This document shows positions 61,654-64,000 of a stretch of 64,000 nucleotides of DNA, one piece after another. Where the stretch lies: positions 62,001 to 126,000 of the forward strand of contig NZ_JAAGLT010000012.1 in assembly GCF_010548275.1 (NCBI RefSeq), read 5' to 3'. The first letter of the stretch is position 1, and each line of letters begins with the position of its first letter. Below the pieces are notes generated by a model. The model made no database searches. It was not told the origin of the DNA and saw only the letters and a list, made by a program, of their open reading frames with translations. The position numbers were made by a program, and so were the translations under genes. The DNA is from Streptomyces sp. SID12488 (GTDB lineage Bacteria; Actinomycetota; Actinomycetes; Streptomycetales; Streptomycetaceae).

Positions 61654-62931
61654 TCAGCAGTCGGTGTCCGGCGCCCCCTCCGTCAGGTGGTACGGCGCCC
61701 GCTCGTCGAGGAGCAGCGGTACGAGGGCGCGCAGCGACTGGCGCAGCGGGACGTAGGCCCCGTCGCCGCTGCTGTCCGGCCGTGCCCGCACTCCGTGCAA
61801 CGCCAGTTCGTCGGCCACCTCCGTGTACTGGTCCCCGGTGAGCCGATAGCCGCACGCCGGGTTCTCGATCACCTCGGCGGGTTCGGCCGGGTCGTTGTCC
61901 GCGCCGCCGAGGTAGACCGGGCCGGTGTCCCGGTATCCGGCCAGCCGGGCGGCGCCGGTGGCCGCGTCGACCTGGCGGCCCCGCTCTCCGGCGAAGCTGA
62001 ACAGGCCTTTCAGGGCGTCGAGTTGGGAGTTCACCCGGCGCCGGTTGTTGTCCGGCTCCGGTGTCCCTTCGGTCAGCGATTCGACCCGGCTCTCGATCAG
62101 CAGCCCGACCGCGTGCTTCACACCGGACATGTTCCGCAGGATGCGTTCCTGGCCGTCCCCGGCGACCTGCCGGATCGGGTCACCGGTGACGGGGTCGGTC
62201 CAGATGCCGTACGTGCCGGTCGTGAAACCGGCGTTCCGGGCGGCCGGGCGCACGTACGTCTGCGAGAGGGTCTGTGCCTCGGTGTGTACGGCCGGGTCGG
62301 TGTTGAGGTTGCGCGGCCAGAGGTCGAACAGGTCCTTGTCGTAGTAGAGCGGCGTGGCCCCGTACTCGTGCAGGTCGTAGACCACGTCGGGCTTGCGGTC
62401 GCGGAGGACCGTCGCCATCGCCCGCGCCTCCGGCGTCCGCAGGGCCAGGTGGTCGCGGTTGATGTCGACACCGTCGCTGTTGCCACGGGTGTCGGCGGCC
62501 CGGCCGTCGGGGTTGGCGGTGGGGACGACGAGCAGGGTGGTGCGCGACAGGAACGCCTTCGTCCGCGCGTCCTTGGCGTACGCCAGGTCGCGGATCGTCG
62601 TGAGACAGGCCTCGCGGCCGGACGGCTCGTCGCCGTGCTGGCTGCAGATGAGCAGCACGGTACGGGTGGTGGGGCGTTCGCCGATGCGTACGAGTTGCAG
62701 CGGGCGGTTCTGTTCGGTGGTGCCGATGCGGGTGAGCGTCACGCGGCTGCTCGCCCGGTCGACGGCGGCGAGGAAGTCCTGTTCCTCGGGCTGACTGGTC
62801 CAGCGGGCACCGTTCGTCTGCTCGAAGCCGGTGCGCGGGGGCGTTGGTGCGGCCTCCGTCGCGTAGGCGGGGGCCGACAGCAGGGGTGCGGCGAGGGCGG
62901 CGGCGATCACCGCGGCCAGGCGCGGTTTCAT
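61654..62931 (-). CDS. Secreted M14 zinc carboxypeptidase
   Basis: 425 residues with a cleavable signal peptide (about 1-25, ending SAPAYA). The zinc ligands are H99 and E102 (HGDE) and H188 (DLHEYG), and NPDGR and NRDHL are in the expected places. It would remove C-terminal residues from peptides outside the cell. Its ATG overlaps the upstream gene's stop (ATGA, 62928-62931), so the two exopeptidases are co-translated. Confidence 0.92.
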   Translation of the reverse strand: MKPRLAAVIAAALAAPLLSAPAYATEAAPTPPRTGFEQTNGARWTSQPEEQDFLAAVDRASSRVTLTRIGTTEQNRPLQLVRIGERPTTRTVLLICSQHGDEPSGREACLTTIRDLAYAKDARTKAFLSRTTLLVVPTANPDGRAADTRGNSDGVDINRDHLALRTPEARAMATVLRDRKPDVVYDLHEYGATPLYYDKDLFDLWPRNLNTDPAVHTEAQTLSQTYVRPAARNAGFTTGTYGIWTDPVTGDPIRQVAGDGQERILRNMSGVKHAVGLLIESRVESLTEGTPEPDNNRRRVNSQLDALKGLFSFAGERGRQVDAATGAARLAGYRDTGPVYLGGADNDPAEPAEVIENPACGYRLTGDQYTEVADELALHGVRARPDSSGDGAYVPLRQSLRALVPLLLDERAPYHLTEGAPDTDC

Positions 62932-64000
62932 GCGGCTCCCGGGATGCGGTGGGCGGCGCGCGGGTCGCGTACGCCGTCGAGGAGGGACGGGCTCGGGGTG
63001 GCCGCGACGGTACCCGCCGTGGCCCGCGCGAACGCGCCCGCACCGCCGACGAGGGGAACCCTGGCCGTCGTACGGGACAGGTCGAGCGTCAGGGTCGGGG
63101 TGGTCGACGGAGGGTCGATGAGGTCCCTGTCCGTGCCCGCGACGATCAGGGCGAGGCGGTGACCCGCCGGGATGACGTGGTCGCTCGCGTGCAGGTCGAG
63201 GGTGATCGTGTACGGCTTGCCCGGGGTGAGCGGGACGCCCTTCGTGGCCGAGGCGTGGTTGCCCAGGTCGGCCCAGCCCCGGCTGAAGATCGTGTAGTCG
63301 ACGGGCGTCGTCTTCGCCTGCGTGGAGCGGAAGCAGGAGCTGTCGCCGGTGGTGCTCGGGCCCCAGCAGGTGCGGTCGGTGAGCGTGGTGATGCCTTCGG
63401 CACCGTCGGCGTAGTCCCGGATGGTGTCGGGGCCGAGGTCGACGAGGACGGCGGTCAGGTGGGCCGTCGAGGTACTCGGGGTGGCCGTCACGGTCACCGT
63501 GGACGAGCCGGACACGCGCAGGGCCTTGGTCAGCGGCTTGGTGGTGAAGCCAGCCTTGCCAGGTGTCGGGCTGTCGATCTGCGCGGACCAGTCGGTCTCG
63601 CTCAGGCTCGGGTCGTCGGTGAACTTAGCCGTGCCGGACTGCCTGCGCAGGCCCAGGGTGCCGACGCCGGGCTGTTCGCCGGTGCCGGGACGCAGGCTCA
63701 CCGTGTGCGTGGCGCGGGGCGGCCAGACGGTCGAGGTGACCCACTGGTCGGGGTGGCGTTCGATGTCGGCCATGGGCTCGTCGTCGATGCCGTTGTCGTA
63801 GCCGAGGAGTTCGTGGTCGAACCAGCGGTGCAGGGTGTCGGCCCAGGTGGCGCGGCGGAAGTCGAAGGGGTCGACGTGGCCGGTCTGGGAGAGCCAGATC
63901 TTGCGCTCGACGCCGCGCTTCGCGAGGGCGTCCCACCACTGGCCGAAGTGCTTGGGGCGGACGTTGAGGTCCTGCTGACCGTGGATGACGAAGACGCTGG
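62928..64000 (-). CDS. CocE/NonD family hydrolase (Xaa-Pro dipeptidyl-peptidase type), 5' end outside the window
   Basis: The C-terminal 356 residues are visible. HGQQDLNV holds the catalytic aspartate and QTGHVDPFD the catalytic histidine of the alpha/beta-hydrolase triad. A C-terminal jelly-roll domain follows (from about 63750 down), as in X-prolyl dipeptidyl peptidases and cocaine esterase. The serine and any signal peptide lie beyond 64000. Coupled to the M14 carboxypeptidase, which suggests extracellular peptide breakdown. Confidence 0.9.
   Translation of the reverse strand, partial: SVFVIHGQQDLNVRPKHFGQWWDALAKRGVERKIWLSQTGHVDPFDFRRATWADTLHRWFDHELLGYDNGIDDEPMADIERHPDQWVTSTVWPPRATHTVSLRPGTGEQPGVGTLGLRRQSGTAKFTDDPSLSETDWSAQIDSPTPGKAGFTTKPLTKALRVSGSSTVTVTATPSTSTAHLTAVLVDLGPDTIRDYADGAEGITTLTDRTCWGPSTTGDSSCFRSTQAKTTPVDYTIFSRGWADLGNHASATKGVPLTPGKPYTITLDLHASDHVIPAGHRLALIVAGTDRDLIDPPSTTPTLTLDLSRTTARVPLVGGAGAFARATAGTVAATPSPSLLDGVRDPRAAHRIPGAA

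Overview
This window is chromosomal DNA from a high-GC actinomycete, almost certainly a Streptomyces. Support comes from the very high GC codon bias, frequent GTG and TTG starts, a conservon signalling operon, a complete hopanoid operon, an actinobacterial c-di-AMP riboswitch and a palindromic repeat placed just after stop codons. From memory, the gene order around idi, the zinc exporter and the hopanoid operon resembles the SCO6750-SCO6771 part of S. coelicolor. No transposase, integrase, phage gene or CRISPR array was seen.

Layout. 1-6.6 kb: 5' part of pyruvate carboxylase, an ABC exporter, a GH43-like glycosidase and tRNA-Pro(GGG). 6.8-8.5 kb: a two-gene (split) transketolase behind a MerR/SoxR-like operator. 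8.5-14.5 kb: a YjbR protein, a LysR regulator, the threonine-degradation pair kbl and tdh, and a DUF2264 protein. 14.6-18.8 kb: conservon cvnA-B-C-D plus a GAF protein. 19-25 kb: a metallo-beta-lactamase-fold hydrolase, an amino acid dehydrogenase, a TetR regulator, an SGNH hydrolase, and a LysM/M23 peptidase under a c-di-AMP riboswitch. 25-28 kb: GH36 alpha-galactosidase and a tyrosine phosphatase.

28.1-41.8 kb (minus strand): hpnC, hpnD, hpnE, a polyprenyl diphosphate synthase, shc, hpnG, hpnH, ispG, dxs and an aminotransferase. Most are translationally coupled. Together they run from the MEP pathway through farnesyl diphosphate and squalene to extended, probably aminated, hopanoids. At the far end lie a cupin/XRE regulator with a paired palindromic operator and a 40-residue membrane peptide.

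42.1-49.2 kb (minus strand): the least explained block. A fused CDP-alcohol phosphatidyltransferase, a nucleotidyltransferase, a glycerol-1-phosphate dehydrogenase homologue, a second CDP-alcohol phosphatidyltransferase with an altered catalytic motif and a GT2 glycosyltransferase overlap end to end. A TagG/TagH-like ABC exporter pair follows. It reads as a pathway that makes and exports a glycerol-1-phosphate-linked or other polyol-phosphate glycoconjugate.

49.5-64 kb: a CDF zinc exporter (zitB-like) with a candidate Zur box, isopentenyl diphosphate isomerase (idi), a 165-bp palindromic element, an anti-sigma-type ATPase, an enoyl-CoA hydratase, two neighbouring DJ-1-fold genes, a 44-residue LPFR peptide, tex, an ABC-F protein, a conserved hypothetical, a D-amino acid oxidase, an M14 carboxypeptidase and the 3' part of a CocE/Xaa-Pro peptidase.
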